Counted from the first letter of the stretch, positions 42,828 to 52,216 are shown. The stretch is DNA of 64,000 bases from Brevibacterium casei CIP 102111 (GCF_900169275.1 NZ_FXZC01000003.1:124001-188000); one strand, 5' to 3'. The notes: generated by a model from the sequence alone, not told the origin. Program-made: numbers and translations.

Positions 42828-43420
42828 TCCGCCAGCACGTCCTCGATGAGTCCCCTGAGAGTCGACTCGTCGACGGCGCCGACGACACGGGCCGCGGCAC
42901 GGCCCTGCGCGTCGAGGATGACGGTCGACGGCGTCGCCTGCGGCGGCAAGACACCGGAGAGGAGGGCGACCATGTCACCGTTCGAGTCGATCATGTTCGG
43001 GTACGGGATCTGGTAGTTCGCGATGAACGCGCTCGCCTCGGGCTCCTGGTCCCGGACGTTGACGCCGATGAACTGTGCCCGGTCGGCGAACTCCTCGGAG
43101 ACGGCTTTGAGGTCGGGGGCCTCCACTCGGCAGGGCGGGCACGCGGCGTACCAGAGGTTGATGACGGCGGGCTTCGGGCGGATGTCGGCCAGCGACATCT
43201 GCGTGCCGTCGATCGTCGTGAAGCTCAGGTCGAGCGGTTCGCCGCGGTCTTTGACCGGCACCTGGGAGACGACGCCGGATCCGGAGACGTACCCCTGATC
43301 GGATCCCGCCTGGGCGGCGAGGTCGTCGTTCTCGCTGCACGCGCTGAGGACGAGCGCTGTGCCTGCGACGATGCCGGAGAGGACCGCTCGTCGGCCGAGG
43401 GGCCGGTTGCCGCCGATCAT
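42824..43420 (-). CDS. resA: extracytoplasmic thioredoxin-like lipoprotein ResA
   Basis: A 198-residue TlpA/ResA-type protein. The N-terminus has a twin-arginine-like stretch (GRRAVLSGIVAG) and a lipobox ending LSAC, so it is probably a lipid-anchored exported protein. The thioredoxin domain has the redox motif WYAACPPCRVEAP and the cis-Pro region ATPSTVILDAQGRA. It would keep apocytochrome c cysteines reduced, fed by CcdA. The start overlaps the phosphatase stop as ATGA; the frame is open further upstream inside that gene. Confidence 0.92.
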   Translation of the reverse strand: MIGGNRPLGRRAVLSGIVAGTALVLSACSENDDLAAQAGSDQGYVSGSGVVSQVPVKDRGEPLDLSFTTIDGTQMSLADIRPKPAVINLWYAACPPCRVEAPDLKAVSEEFADRAQFIGVNVRDQEPEASAFIANYQIPYPNMIDSNGDMVALLSGVLPPQATPSTVILDAQGRAAARVVGAVDESTLRGLIEDVLAE

Positions 43421-44058
43421 GCTCCTGCCACCGCGTGGCCGGGCTGGAGATCCGCGCAGATGTTCTCGTAGCTCACGGATACCAGTGTGGACGAGTCGAA
43501 TGTGAAACTCGTGACAGAGGCCAGAGCGCATTCGCGTTTGCGCGGGTCGTGGACGAGGGAGCGTCCTTCGCCGGCGAGCCTGGCCATCCAGATCGGAAGC
43601 TGATGGGAGACGACGACGGCCTCGGCGTCCTCGCCGTGAGGTGCGAGGCGGGCTCGGAGGCTGGCCATGGCCGCCTGCATCCGCAGCACGATCTGCCGGT
43701 AGGGCTCGCCCCACGAGGGGATGAGCGGGTTGTAGAGGCGCACGAGGTTCTTCGGTTCGCTGAGCTTGCGCGCCGAGAGCTTCTGCCCCTCGAACGAGTT
43801 CGCCGCCTCGATGACGCGGTCGTCGGTGGTCACCGGCAGACCGAGGCGCTCGGACAGCGGGGCCATCGTCTGCTGCGCGCGCAGCAGCGGGGAGGCGACG
43901 AGCGCGACGGGCTGCGAGTCGGCCTCCGCGAAGTGCTCACTGACCCGGCGCGCCATCTCGTGACCGCGCTCGGTCAGCCCGAAGCCGGGGATCCTGCCGT
44001 AGAGGATGCCCTCGGGGTTGTCGACTTCGCCGTGGCGGACGAGGTGGATCGTCGTCAT
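43417..44058 (-). CDS. histidine phosphatase (phosphoglycerate mutase-like)
   Basis: A 213-residue member of the histidine phosphatase superfamily. The phospho-accepting motif is IHLVRHGEVDN, with PGFGLTERGHEMA, ASPLLRAQQTM and the second histidine in EAVVVSHQLPIWM. It is unlikely to be the glycolytic mutase given its length; small phosphatases of this type act on many substrates. The ATG (following AGGAGG) overlaps the hemL stop as TGATG, and a GTG 3 nt upstream is the alternative. Its position between hemL and resA is conserved in many actinobacteria. Confidence 0.88.
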   Translation of the reverse strand: MTTIHLVRHGEVDNPEGILYGRIPGFGLTERGHEMARRVSEHFAEADSQPVALVASPLLRAQQTMAPLSERLGLPVTTDDRVIEAANSFEGQKLSARKLSEPKNLVRLYNPLIPSWGEPYRQIVLRMQAAMASLRARLAPHGEDAEAVVVSHQLPIWMARLAGEGRSLVHDPRKRECALASVTSFTFDSSTLVSVSYENICADLQPGHAVAGA

Positions 44059-45425
44059 CACGCCTCCTGGCCGGCGGGCTTATCGGGCACCGCAGCGGCG
44101 GCCTTCGCGGCGGCCGGGAGGGCCGCAATGATCCGCTCGAGGATCTCGTCGGTGTGGGCGTAGGAGAGGAACCACGCTTCGAAGGCGCTCGGCGGCATGT
44201 GGATGCCGGAGGCGAGCATCGAGTTGAAGAACGCGGAATAGCGCTCGACGTTCTGCGCGCGGGCGTCGTCGTAGTCGACGACCTCGCGGTCGGTGAAGAA
44301 GACGGAGAACATCGAGTTCGCCGACTGGATCGTGTGGGCCACCCCCTCGGCGTCGAGTGCCTCGGCGACCGCCGGACGGAGGATGTCGGCGGCCCGCCCG
44401 ATGTGCGAGTAGACGTCGAGGTCGGTGGTCAGCCGCAGCGTCGCGAGTCCTGCGGCCGTGGCGACCGGATTGCCTGAGAGCGTGCCCGCCTGGTAGACGG
44501 GTCCGGCCGGGGCGAGGTGGGCCATGACGTCGGCGCGTCCGCCGAAGGCCGCCGCCGGGAAACCTCCGCCCATGACCTTGCCGAAGGTGAAGAGGTCGGC
44601 CGGTCCCTCGGGGTAGCCCAGCGTCTCGGACTCATAGCCGTACCATCCGGCGGCGGAGACGCGGAACCCGGTCATCACCTCGTCGCTGATCATCAGCGCA
44701 CCGTGGGCCTTGGTGAGTTCGCGGATCGTGTTCGTGAATCCGTCACGGGGCGGGACGACGCCCATGTTGCCGGGGCTCGCCTCGGTGATGACGCAGGCGA
44801 TGGAGTCGCCGTGCTCGGCGAAGACGGCGCGCAGGCCCTCGGCGTCGTTGTAGTCCACGACGATGGTGTCCTCGGCCTGTGCCCCGGTCACCCCCGGGGT
44901 GTCGGGCAGGGAGAACGTGGCCAGTCCGGATCCGGCCTGGGCGAGCAGGGAGTCGACGTGACCGTGGTAGCAGCCGGCGAACTTGACGACCTTGGGCCGC
45001 CCGGTGAACCCACGGGCGAGTCGGATCGCGCTCATCGTCGCCTCGGTGCCCGAGGACACCAGCCGCACCTCCTCGACGGGGTCGACACGGGAGACGATCT
45101 CCTCGGCGAGTTCGACCTCGCCGACCGACGGTGTGCCGAAGGAGAAGCCCTTGACGGCGGCCTCCTGGACGGCGGCCAGGACCTCGGGACGCGAATGGCC
45201 CATGATCATCGGCCCCCACGAGCCGATGAGGTCGATGTAGTCGTTGCCGTCGGCGTCGCGCAGCCAGGCCCCCGTCGCCGAGGTGATGAAGCGCGGGGTG
45301 CCTCCGACCGCCCGGAACGCCCGCACCGGCGAGTTCACCCCGCCGGGGATGACGCGTTCGGCTCGGGTGAAGAGCGCCGCCGATTCGGTGGTCGGCTGGT
45401 TCGCGGTGGTCCGGGTCTCGGTCAT
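44058..45425 (-). CDS. hemL: glutamate-1-semialdehyde 2,1-aminomutase
   Basis: A 455-residue PLP enzyme making 5-aminolevulinate in the C5 heme pathway. It starts with a short polar stretch then [20 protein letters not shown], with [56 protein letters not shown] and the PLP lysine in [25 protein letters not shown] lies 6 nt before the ATG, which overlaps the MarR stop (ATGA). It acts on the product of HemA encoded upstream in the same gene series. Confidence 0.96.
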   Translation of the reverse strand: MTETRTTANQPTTESAALFTRAERVIPGGVNSPVRAFRAVGGTPRFITSATGAWLRDADGNDYIDLIGSWGPMIMGHSRPEVLAAVQEAAVKGFSFGTPSVGEVELAEEIVSRVDPVEEVRLVSSGTEATMSAIRLARGFTGRPKVVKFAGCYHGHVDSLLAQAGSGLATFSLPDTPGVTGAQAEDTIVVDYNDAEGLRAVFAEHGDSIACVITEASPGNMGVVPPRDGFTNTIRELTKAHGALMISDEVMTGFRVSAAGWYGYESETLGYPEGPADLFTFGKVMGGGFPAAAFGGRADVMAHLAPAGPVYQAGTLSGNPVATAAGLATLRLTTDLDVYSHIGRAADILRPAVAEALDAEGVAHTIQSANSMFSVFFTDREVVDYDDARAQNVERYSAFFNSMLASGIHMPPSAFEAWFLSYAHTDEILERIIAALPAAAKAAAAVPDKPAGQEA

Positions 45426-45889
45426 GAGTTCTCCTTCGCCCTGAGGTGCCGGGTGACCTTGGTGAAGATGGTTCCCAGCGTCGCCATCTCCTCGGGTTCG
45501 AGCAGGTCGACGAGGTTGTCGCGCACGCTCTCGACGTGCGTCGGGGCGGCCGAGACGAGGAGGTTCCATCCCGCGTCGGTCATCGCGCAGCTCACGCCGC
45601 GACCGTCCTCGGGGATCGGGCACCTCGCGAGCAGCCCCTTCTTCTCCATTCTCGCAACACTGTGGGTCAGACGCGAACGCGACATCGTCGTGTCGGCGGC
45701 GAGCTGTGCCATGCGCAGCGAGCGGTTCTCGCTCTCGCTCAGACGCACGAGGATCTCGTACTCGGGCAGGCCGATGCCGAAGTGCTCGCGCAGGTCGGCT
45801 TCGACCTGGGTGTGGAGCAGCTGGCTGCCGGTGAGGTACTTGCGCCACGACTTCTGTTCGGCGGTGGAGAGCCAACGCGGTTCGCTCAT
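45422..45889 (-). CDS. MarR-family regulator inside the heme gene series
   Basis: A 155-residue MarR-type protein: dimerisation helix [20 protein letters not shown], then [20 protein letters not shown] and the wing [18 protein letters not shown]. It lies between hemB and hemL with 4-nt overlaps on both sides, so it is co-expressed with heme synthesis; whether it controls it cannot be told from sequence. The frame is open upstream through hemB, but the ATG at 45889 (after GGGAGG) fits the family length. Confidence 0.88.
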   Translation of the reverse strand: MSEPRWLSTAEQKSWRKYLTGSQLLHTQVEADLREHFGIGLPEYEILVRLSESENRSLRMAQLAADTTMSRSRLTHSVARMEKKGLLARCPIPEDGRGVSCAMTDAGWNLLVSAAPTHVESVRDNLVDLLEPEEMATLGTIFTKVTRHLRAKENS

Positions 45890-46869
45890 CGTCGGCCTCC
45901 CGTCAGCTGCCGGGCGACCTCGGTGGCCCAGTAGGTGAGGATCGCGTCGGCTCCGGCGCGCTTGAAGCCGATGAGCGACTCCTCGATCGCCCGGTCCCGG
46001 TCGATCGCCCCGGCCGCCGCGGCGAACTCGATCATCGCGTATTCGCCGGACACCTGGTAGGTCCACACGGGCACCGGGGACTCGGCGGCCACCTCGGCGA
46101 GGACGTCGAGGTAGGGCTGGCCGGGCTTGACCATGACGATGTCCGCGCCCTCGGCGAGGTCGAGGTCGAGTTCGTGCATGGCCTCGCGACCGTTTGCGGG
46201 ATCCTGCTGATAGGTCTTGCGGTCGCCCTTGAGCTCGGAGTCGACGGCCTCGCGGAAGGGCCCGTAGAACGCCGAGGCGTACTTCGCGGTGTAGCCGAGG
46301 ACGACGACATCGGTGAAGCCATGGTCGTCGAGGGCCTCCCGGCACACGGCGACCTGGCCGTCCATCATCCCTGAGAGACCGACGACGTGGGCGCCGGCTC
46401 GGGCCTGGGCGACGGCCATCGACGCGTAGCGGACGAGGGTGGCGTCGTTGTCGACGCGGCCGGCCTCGTCGAGCACCCCGCAGTGGCCGTGGGAGGTGAA
46501 CTCGTCGAGGCAGAGGTCGGCCATGATGACCGTCTCGTCGCCGAACTCCTCGCGCAGCAGTCGCAGCGCCCGGTTGAGGATGCCCTCGGGGTCGTCGGCC
46601 TGCGACCCGGTCTCGTCGCGGACCTCGGGGATGCCGAAGAGCATGAGCCCGCCGACGCCGGCCGCGACGGCCTCGCGTGCGGCGTCGAGGAGCGAGTCGA
46701 GGGTGTGCTGGACGACCCCGGGCATGCCCGAGAGCGGCGCGGGCTGGCTGAGGGACTCCTTGACGAACATGGGCAGGACGAGGTCGGCGGGATGGAGCCG
46801 GACCTCGCTCACGAGGCGGCGCATCGCCGGGGTCGAGCGCAGGCGGCGCGGACGGATGATCGGTGCCAT
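45886..46869 (-). CDS. hemB: delta-aminolevulinic acid dehydratase (porphobilinogen synthase)
   Basis: A 327-residue ALAD condensing two 5-aminolevulinates to porphobilinogen. The two catalytic lysines lie in [19 protein letters not shown] and [15 protein letters not shown]. The metal region reads [14 protein letters not shown]: the first and third cysteines of the zinc type are kept but the middle one is Asp. The ATG at 46869 is 2 nt from the upstream stop; an upstream extension in the same frame overlaps hemD and is rejected. Confidence 0.94.
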   Translation of the reverse strand: MAPIIRPRRLRSTPAMRRLVSEVRLHPADLVLPMFVKESLSQPAPLSGMPGVVQHTLDSLLDAAREAVAAGVGGLMLFGIPEVRDETGSQADDPEGILNRALRLLREEFGDETVIMADLCLDEFTSHGHCGVLDEAGRVDNDATLVRYASMAVAQARAGAHVVGLSGMMDGQVAVCREALDDHGFTDVVVLGYTAKYASAFYGPFREAVDSELKGDRKTYQQDPANGREAMHELDLDLAEGADIVMVKPGQPYLDVLAEVAAESPVPVWTYQVSGEYAMIEFAAAAGAIDRDRAIEESLIGFKRAGADAILTYWATEVARQLTGGRR

Positions 46870-46870
46870 G

Positions 46871-48490
46871 TCAGGCCTTCTTTCTCCGGCGTTTCTGGCT
46901 GGGGCGCATCGGGGTCTGCCCGGCGGCGAGGTCCTCATCGCGCATCCTCGTCGCAAACGCGACGAGTCCGTCGATGAGGGAGGTGAGGTTGGCCTCCTCG
47001 GCGAGGACGTCGACGCGCAGGCCGTGCTCCTCCGCGGTGTTCGCCGTGGCCGGTCCGATGCAGCAGATCACCGAGGTGGCGGCGGGTTTGCCGGCGATGC
47101 CGACGAGGTTGCGCACCGTCGAGGAGGAGGTGAAGAGGAACGCGTCGAAATCACCGGCCTTGATCGCCTCCCGGATCGGAGCCGGCGGCGGGGAGGCGCG
47201 CACCGTGCGGTACGCGGTGACGTCGTCGACGTCCCAGCCCTTCTCGAGCAGGCCGGCCACGAGCACCTCGGTGGCGATGTCGGCACGCGGCAGGAGGACG
47301 GTGTTCATCGGGTCGATGTCGTCGACGTAGTCCGGCCAGGAGGCGGCCAGGCCGCGCGCGGAGTGCTCTCCGTCGGGGACGAGGTCAGGGGTGATCCCCC
47401 AGTCGAGCAGCGCCGAGGCGGTGCGTCCGCCGACGGCGGCGACCTTGACGCCGGCAAGTGAGCGGGCGTCGAGGCCGAAGTCCTCGAACCACATGCGCAC
47501 GGCGCGCACGGCGTTGACCGAGGTGAAGCCCACCCATTCGTAGGAACCGTCGACGAGGCCGCGGATCGCCTTCTCCATCTGGGTGGGCGTGCGCGGGGGT
47601 TGGACGGCGATGGTGGGCACGACGGTGCCGACGGCCCCGAGCTCGGCGAGCGCCTCGGCGGTCGAGGTCCCCTGCTCCTTCGTCCGCGGGATGAGGACCT
47701 GCCAGCCGAAGAGCGGCTTCGTCTCGAACCAGCTGAGCTCGCCGCGGTCCTCGACGCCCTGGCCCATGATGACGACCATCCGGTCTCCGGCCGAACGGCA
47801 CAGGGCAGCGGCCTGGCCGAGGGTCGTCTCGACGGTCGTCTGCTCGGTCGTCGAGATCCCCCAGCCGACGAGGACCTTCGTCGCCTCGTCCCAGCCGTCG
47901 GCGAGCAGGGCCCGGAAGGCCTCTTCGTGCTCGGCGGCGGTGCCGGTGAGCACGTGCGTGGTGTTGCGGTGCTTGGACACGTCGACGTGGGTCTGCGGGC
48001 CGGACTCGATGTAGCGCACCGAGCGGACACGGTTCGTCGTCAGCGGAGTGCCCGTGTAGGCGGCGGTCGCCGCGGACAGGCCGACTCCAGGGACGATCTC
48101 GACGTCGATGCCGGCCTTGCGGCACACGGCCGCCTCGGTGGTCGTCGTCGTGAAGAGGAGTCCGTCGTCCGAGCTCAGGCGCACGACGGTCTTGTCGGGG
48201 CGGGCGAGGTCGGCGAGGCGGCGCCCGCGAGTCGAGGCGGCCTGGCCGAGTTCGGCGGCGTCGATGACCTCGGCGGCCTGCGGGACGTAGGCGGTGACGA
48301 TCTCTGCGTGGACCTGGGCGTCGTAGACGACGAGGGAGGCGTCGGCGAGGATGTCGGCACCCCGGGCGGTCATCAGTCCCGCCTCCCCGGGTCCGGAGCC
48401 GATGAAGACGACGCGTGGGGCCACCGGCAGCAGCCGACGGGGCTGGACCTGTCCCGTCGGCGCTTTCTCCGGCATCTCCGCGCTGCTCAT
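46871..48490 (-). CDS. hemD: CobA-like domain fused to uroporphyrinogen-III synthase
   Basis: A 539-residue two-domain protein. Residues about 27-250 have the SUMT/CobA fold start [20 protein letters not shown] and [19 protein letters not shown], but the catalytic GGDPxxFGRGGEE motif is replaced by [15 protein letters not shown] (106-120), so methyltransferase activity is doubtful. Residues about 262-515 are the HemD synthase domain ([39 protein letters not shown]) that cyclises hydroxymethylbilane. Similar fusions are known in actinobacteria. The N-terminal ATG overlaps the hemA-hemC stop as ATGA. Confidence 0.88.
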   Translation of the reverse strand: MSSAEMPEKAPTGQVQPRRLLPVAPRVVFIGSGPGEAGLMTARGADILADASLVVYDAQVHAEIVTAYVPQAAEVIDAAELGQAASTRGRRLADLARPDKTVVRLSSDDGLLFTTTTTEAAVCRKAGIDVEIVPGVGLSAATAAYTGTPLTTNRVRSVRYIESGPQTHVDVSKHRNTTHVLTGTAAEHEEAFRALLADGWDEATKVLVGWGISTTEQTTVETTLGQAAALCRSAGDRMVVIMGQGVEDRGELSWFETKPLFGWQVLIPRTKEQGTSTAEALAELGAVGTVVPTIAVQPPRTPTQMEKAIRGLVDGSYEWVGFTSVNAVRAVRMWFEDFGLDARSLAGVKVAAVGGRTASALLDWGITPDLVPDGEHSARGLAASWPDYVDDIDPMNTVLLPRADIATEVLVAGLLEKGWDVDDVTAYRTVRASPPPAPIREAIKAGDFDAFLFTSSSTVRNLVGIAGKPAATSVICCIGPATANTAEEHGLRVDVLAEEANLTSLIDGLVAFATRMRDEDLAAGQTPMRPSQKRRRKKA

Positions 48491-50979
48491 GCGCGCCCCT
48501 GGGACGACGATTGGGCGGCGGCCTTGACGGGGGTGAGGTGGTCCGACGACTGCGCAGGGTCGATGTCGAGTCGGCGCAGCAGGTCCTCGGCGGCGGCGGT
48601 GCCGAGTTCGTCGGCGACACGGGCGATCTCCTTGCCCGCGACCTTGAGCGCTTCGTCGTCGCGGGAGGAGAGGTCGCCGTCGACGACGGGCAGCGGCGCG
48701 GACATCCGGGTGCGGGCGATGGTGCCGTCGTCGTCGGCCATCATCGCGGTGACGACGACCTCATCGCCCTCGATCGTCGCAAGGGCTCCGATCGGGGCCG
48801 AGCAGCCGGCTTCGGCGCGGGAGAGGATGGCCCGTTCGCAGGTCACGGCGAGGTCGGTGGCCTCGTCGTGGAGGCGGCGCAGGGCCGTGCGGATGGCGAC
48901 GTCGCCTGCCATGAGCTCCTCGTCCTGGGTGAACGGGCTGTCGGCACCGCGAGTCTCGATCGCCAGCGCCCCCTGTCCGGGAGCGGGAAGCATCGTGTCG
49001 AAGTCGAGGAGGTCGGTCGCCTCGGCGAGGCGCCCGATGCGACGGACACCGGCTGCGGCGAGGACGACGGCATCGAGGCGGCCGTCGCGGACATGGGCGA
49101 TGCGGGTGTCGACGTTGCCGCGGACCCCGCGGACCTCGATGTCGGGGCGGGCGGCGCGCAGCTGGACGGCGCGGCGCGGGGATCCTGTGCCGACGACGCT
49201 GCCGGCGGGCAGCTCGCTCAGGCTGAGGCCGTCGCGGCCGATGAGGACGTCGGCGGGATCGACGCGGGGCGGGATCGCTGCGAGCTGGATCCCCGGCTCC
49301 GGCGTCGTCGGCAGGTCCTTGAGCGAATGGACGGCGACGTCGATCTGGCCCTGGTGGAGGGCCTGGCGCACGGCGGAGACGAACACGCCCGTGCCGCCGA
49401 ATCCGGCGAGCGGGGACATGTTGACGTCGCCTTCGGTGACGACCTCGACGATCTCGACCCGCCAGCCGGTCAGGGCCGCGATCTGGTGGGCGATCGCCGT
49501 CGACTGCGAGCGGGCGAGCTGGGAGCGGCGGGTGCCGAGTCGGATCGTCCGGCCCGTCGGATGCTCGGGTTCGACGACGTCGAGGGTGTGGTCGGCGACG
49601 GGACGAAGTCCGTCGGCTTCGATGTGCTCGGGGCTCGAGGCCTTCGCGACCTTCGTCTCCGGGGTCGCCTTCGCGTGGGCGACCTTGATCGTCGGCAGGT
49701 CGAAGAGCTGGATGAGGGCCTGGGCGTAGTCGACGTCGGAGTCGGAGACCGCGAGCTCCTTGACCTTGACGGTCGGGGTGTGGATGAGCTTCTCGGCCAC
49801 ACGGTGCAGCGACTTGCGGATCTCGGCGAAGACCTTCTCGTCGACGGATTCGCCGATCTTCTTCTCCAGGCGCTCGGTCTCGGCGGCGATGACGTCCTTG
49901 GCATGCGTGCGCAGGGCGGTGACGGTGGGGGCCACGGCGCGCTCCTTCGCCCCGGACTCGAGCTTGTCGGCCTCCTCGGCGATGATCGCGCGCACGGCTT
50001 CGACGGTCTCGACGACGGCGGCGTCGCGTTCATTCGCGGAGCTCGTGAGCAGATTGCGGATCTCACCGAGGCCGAAGAGGGCGACGTGTTCGAACTCGCG
50101 CACGCTCGGGTCGATGTCATGCGGCAGGGCGAGGTCGATGAAGGCCTTGTTCGCCGCGGACTTCGAACTCTGCGAGAGACCGGCGACGATGTCGTCGCGG
50201 GTGACGACGACGCCGCGGGCGCCGGTGCAGGAGATGATGAGGTCGGCGTCGGCGATCTCCTCGGCGAGTGTCCGCGGGGTGAGCTCACGGGCACGGCCGC
50301 CCACCTCGGCGATGAGGCGTTCGGCCTTCTCGATCGTGCGGTTGAGCACGGTGAGGTGGTTGACGCCCTCCTTGTGGAGGCCTGCGACGACGAGGCCCGA
50401 CATCGCACCGGCCCCGATGACCAGCGCGTTCGCCGCGCGCAGCGAACCGATGTGGGCCTGGGAGGCCTCCAGGGCGGCACCGAAGAGGGAGCGGGCCACC
50501 TCGTCGAGGCCGGTCTCGGAATGGGCTCGCTTGCCCACCCGCAGGCTCTGCTGGAGGGCATGGGAGAGGTCGGAGGTCAGGGCTCCGGCCGCCATCGAAT
50601 CGGTGAACGTCGAGCGCAGCTGACCGAGGATCTGGGCCTCGCCGATCGCCATCGAGTCGAGTCCGCAGGCGACCTTGAGGAGGTGCTGGAGGGCCTGGGA
50701 GTCGTAGTGGGCGTAGAAGTGCCCGGCGATGTCCTGCCATTCCTTGTCGATTGAGGACACGAGTGCGTTGCCGAGGTCGGCGAGCCCGCCGTGGAAGGCG
50801 GAGACGTCGGCGATGAGTTCGAGGCGGTTGCACGTCGAGAGGACGGCGAGACCGTCGACGCTCGCACCGCCGAGGGCGTCGGTCCGCAGACGGTCGACGT
50901 CATCGGTGCCGAAGGCCAGGGCGTCGAGCATGTCGATCGGCGCCGACTGGTGGGAGATGCCGAGAACCAAGAGAGTCAA
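48487..50979 (-). CDS. hemA-hemC: glutamyl-tRNA reductase/hydroxymethylbilane synthase fusion
   Basis: An 830-residue fusion of two heme-pathway enzymes in one uninterrupted frame. Residues 1-432 are HemA: catalytic Cys50 in LSTCNRLEL, GEAQILGQ at 113-120, the NADPH site VIGAGAMSGLVV at 187-198 and the C-terminal dimerisation helices. A linker of about 45 residues follows. Residues about 478-806 are HemC: RLGTRRSQLARSQS, HSLKDLPT, GTGSPRRAVQLR, GNVDTRI and Cys725 in EAGCSAPIGAL for the dipyrromethane cofactor. It starts with TTG overlapping the rex stop by 4 nt, with AGGAG upstream. The glutamyl-semialdehyde it makes goes to HemL. Confidence 0.92.
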   Translation of the reverse strand: MTLLVLGISHQSAPIDMLDALAFGTDDVDRLRTDALGGASVDGLAVLSTCNRLELIADVSAFHGGLADLGNALVSSIDKEWQDIAGHFYAHYDSQALQHLLKVACGLDSMAIGEAQILGQLRSTFTDSMAAGALTSDLSHALQQSLRVGKRAHSETGLDEVARSLFGAALEASQAHIGSLRAANALVIGAGAMSGLVVAGLHKEGVNHLTVLNRTIEKAERLIAEVGGRARELTPRTLAEEIADADLIISCTGARGVVVTRDDIVAGLSQSSKSAANKAFIDLALPHDIDPSVREFEHVALFGLGEIRNLLTSSANERDAAVVETVEAVRAIIAEEADKLESGAKERAVAPTVTALRTHAKDVIAAETERLEKKIGESVDEKVFAEIRKSLHRVAEKLIHTPTVKVKELAVSDSDVDYAQALIQLFDLPTIKVAHAKATPETKVAKASSPEHIEADGLRPVADHTLDVVEPEHPTGRTIRLGTRRSQLARSQSTAIAHQIAALTGWRVEIVEVVTEGDVNMSPLAGFGGTGVFVSAVRQALHQGQIDVAVHSLKDLPTTPEPGIQLAAIPPRVDPADVLIGRDGLSLSELPAGSVVGTGSPRRAVQLRAARPDIEVRGVRGNVDTRIAHVRDGRLDAVVLAAAGVRRIGRLAEATDLLDFDTMLPAPGQGALAIETRGADSPFTQDEELMAGDVAIRTALRRLHDEATDLAVTCERAILSRAEAGCSAPIGALATIEGDEVVVTAMMADDDGTIARTRMSAPLPVVDGDLSSRDDEALKVAGKEIARVADELGTAAAEDLLRRLDIDPAQSSDHLTPVKAAAQSSSQGRA

Positions 50980-51668
50980 TTGCTGTGCTCCTCAACTGGA
51001 GTGCCGGCGTTGTCATCGAGCGCCGAGTAATACGCGAGTACTTGCAGCTCACTGGCCAGATCCACCTGTCGGACCCGCACGGAGTCCGGGGTCTCGAGCA
51101 CTGTGGGTGCGAAGTTGAGAATGCCGCGCACGCCGGCGTCGGCGGCGAGGCGCGCCGCCGCCGGTGCCGCGGAGGCGGGAACCGCCATGACCACGAGGTC
51201 GATGTCATCGGGCCAGGTGGCGAGTTCGCTGAGGTCGGAGACGGTGAGCGCTCCGATGGTGGTGCCGATCTTCGCCTCGTCGACGTCGAAGATCGCTGTC
51301 AGCCGCAGGCCCCGGCCGCGGAAGCCGGCATAGTCGGCGAGCGCGGAGCCGAGCCGTCCGGCGCCGATGATCGCCACGCTCTGAGCGCGGTCGAGGCCGA
51401 GGAAGGACCGCAGCGTCGCCGCCAGCTCCGCACACGCGTAGCCGACGCCGCGGCGTCCGGGGCGGCCGAGCTGGGAGAGGTCCTTGCGCAGGATCGACGG
51501 GGAGACGCCGCTGCGGCTGGCCAGCGCCTCCGAGGACACGGTGGTCTGGCCGGTGGCCGCGATCGTCTCGACCGTCTGGAGGTAGATCGGGAGTCGGGAG
51601 ATGACGCGCTCGGGGACGTCCTTGCGAACGACACCCTCGATGCTGCCCGCGGAGAGAATCTCGCCCAC
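50976..51668 (-). CDS. rex: redox-sensing transcriptional repressor Rex
   Basis: A 230-residue Rex, which releases DNA at high NADH. The winged helix has VISRLPIYLQTVETI and SGVSPSILRKDLSQLGRPGR then RGVGYA; the Rossmann domain has VAIIGAGRLGSALADYAGF and VPASAAPAAARLA. Rex heads a rex-hem operon in Streptomyces as well, where it controls heme synthesis and respiration. It starts with GTG; GAAGGAG lies 14 nt upstream, so a slightly different start is possible. The hemA-hemC TTG overlaps its stop by 4 nt. Confidence 0.94.
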   Translation of the reverse strand: MGEILSAGSIEGVVRKDVPERVISRLPIYLQTVETIAATGQTTVSSEALASRSGVSPSILRKDLSQLGRPGRRGVGYACAELAATLRSFLGLDRAQSVAIIGAGRLGSALADYAGFRGRGLRLTAIFDVDEAKIGTTIGALTVSDLSELATWPDDIDLVVMAVPASAAPAAARLAADAGVRGILNFAPTVLETPDSVRVRQVDLASELQVLAYYSALDDNAGTPVEEHSN

Positions 51669-51726
51669 TGGACCGTGTCACTCCTTCACTCTGCTCATGC
51701 GTTCCGGGCTGCGGCCGCTGGGCGCC

Positions 51727-51972
51727 TCATGCGCCCAGCGCCTCGAGCGCCCGGGACAGCCTGTCCCGGTCGACCCGGTGGAAGCTGTGCTGTCGTCCTT
51801 CGAGGAGCACCACGGGGACGTCCCAGCCGTACCGGCCGGTCAGCTCCTCGTCGGTGTCGATGTCGATCTCGGTCACGGTGACGTCCCTGCCGGACACCAC
51901 CTCGGCGACGGTGGCCTTCGCGGTCTCGCACAGGTGGCAACCGGCGCGGGTGAGGAAGGTCAGCTCGACCAC
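51727..51972 (-). CDS. glutaredoxin-like DUF836 protein
   Basis: An 81-residue thioredoxin-fold protein with a CxxC site in TRAGCHLCETAK and the cis-Pro region GWDVPVVLLEG, matching the short glutaredoxin-like DUF836 family often found just upstream of rex in actinobacteria. The frame opens 30 nt upstream, but the GTG at 51972 follows AGGAG at good spacing. It is 58 nt before rex on the same strand. Its specific redox partner is unknown. Confidence 0.85.
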   Translation of the reverse strand: MVELTFLTRAGCHLCETAKATVAEVVSGRDVTVTEIDIDTDEELTGRYGWDVPVVLLEGRQHSFHRVDRDRLSRALEALGA

Positions 51973-51983
51973 GACACACTCCT

Positions 51984-52000
51984 GTTGTGAAGGTGACAAC
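51984..52000. promoter_or_regulatory. inverted repeat before the glutaredoxin-like gene
   Basis: GTTGTGA-AGG-TGACAAC has one mismatch in 7-bp arms and lies between the terminator hairpin and the ribosome binding site. It resembles but does not match the Rex consensus, whose half-sites are 6 bp apart rather than 3. Confidence 0.3.
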
Positions 52001-52003
52001 AAA

Positions 52004-52030
52004 CCCCGCCGAAATGGGATTCGAGCGGGG
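52004..52030 (-). terminator. intrinsic terminator after the bS22 gene
   Basis: On the minus strand CCCCGC pairs with GCGGGG, and CGAA with TTCG inside it past a one-base bulge, followed by TTTGTTGT. It starts 21 nt after the bS22 stop and ends 31 nt before the glutaredoxin-like start. Confidence 0.75.
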
Positions 52031-52050
52031 GCGTAGGACCGTACCCGGTC

Positions 52051-52149
52051 TTACTTCTTGTTGCGACGCTGGTGACGTGTCTTGCGAAGCAGCTTGCGGT
52101 GCTTCTTCTTCGACATACGCTTGCGGCGCTTCTTGATGACTGAGCCCAC
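52051..52149 (-). CDS. small ribosomal protein bS22 (AURKAIP1/COX24-domain)
   Basis: A 32-residue, extremely basic protein: [18 protein letters not shown] then [14 protein letters not shown]. It is nearly identical to the 33-residue bS22 protein seen in mycobacterial ribosomes, where it binds 16S rRNA. It starts with GTG, preceded by AAGGGG, and ends TAA. It is a single-gene unit between its own promoter (52217-52246) and a terminator. Confidence 0.92.
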   Translation of the reverse strand: MGSVIKKRRKRMSKKKHRKLLRKTRHQRRNKK

Positions 52150-52216
52150 GCGGGTACCCCTTGTGCTTGTCGGTGGAGGTGAACTTCAGGTGCCCACCCT
52201 TTGAACTAACCGTGCA

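Noticed and set aside
46870..46956. Longer hemB with an upstream start inside hemD
   Set aside because: The extension is Arg/Pro-rich and unlike any HemB N-terminus; the ATG at 46869 gives [11 protein letters not shown], the normal start.
51984..52000. Possible Rex operator
   Set aside because: The Rex consensus has TTGTGA and TCACAA six bases apart; here the half-sites are three bases apart, so it is listed only as an inverted repeat.
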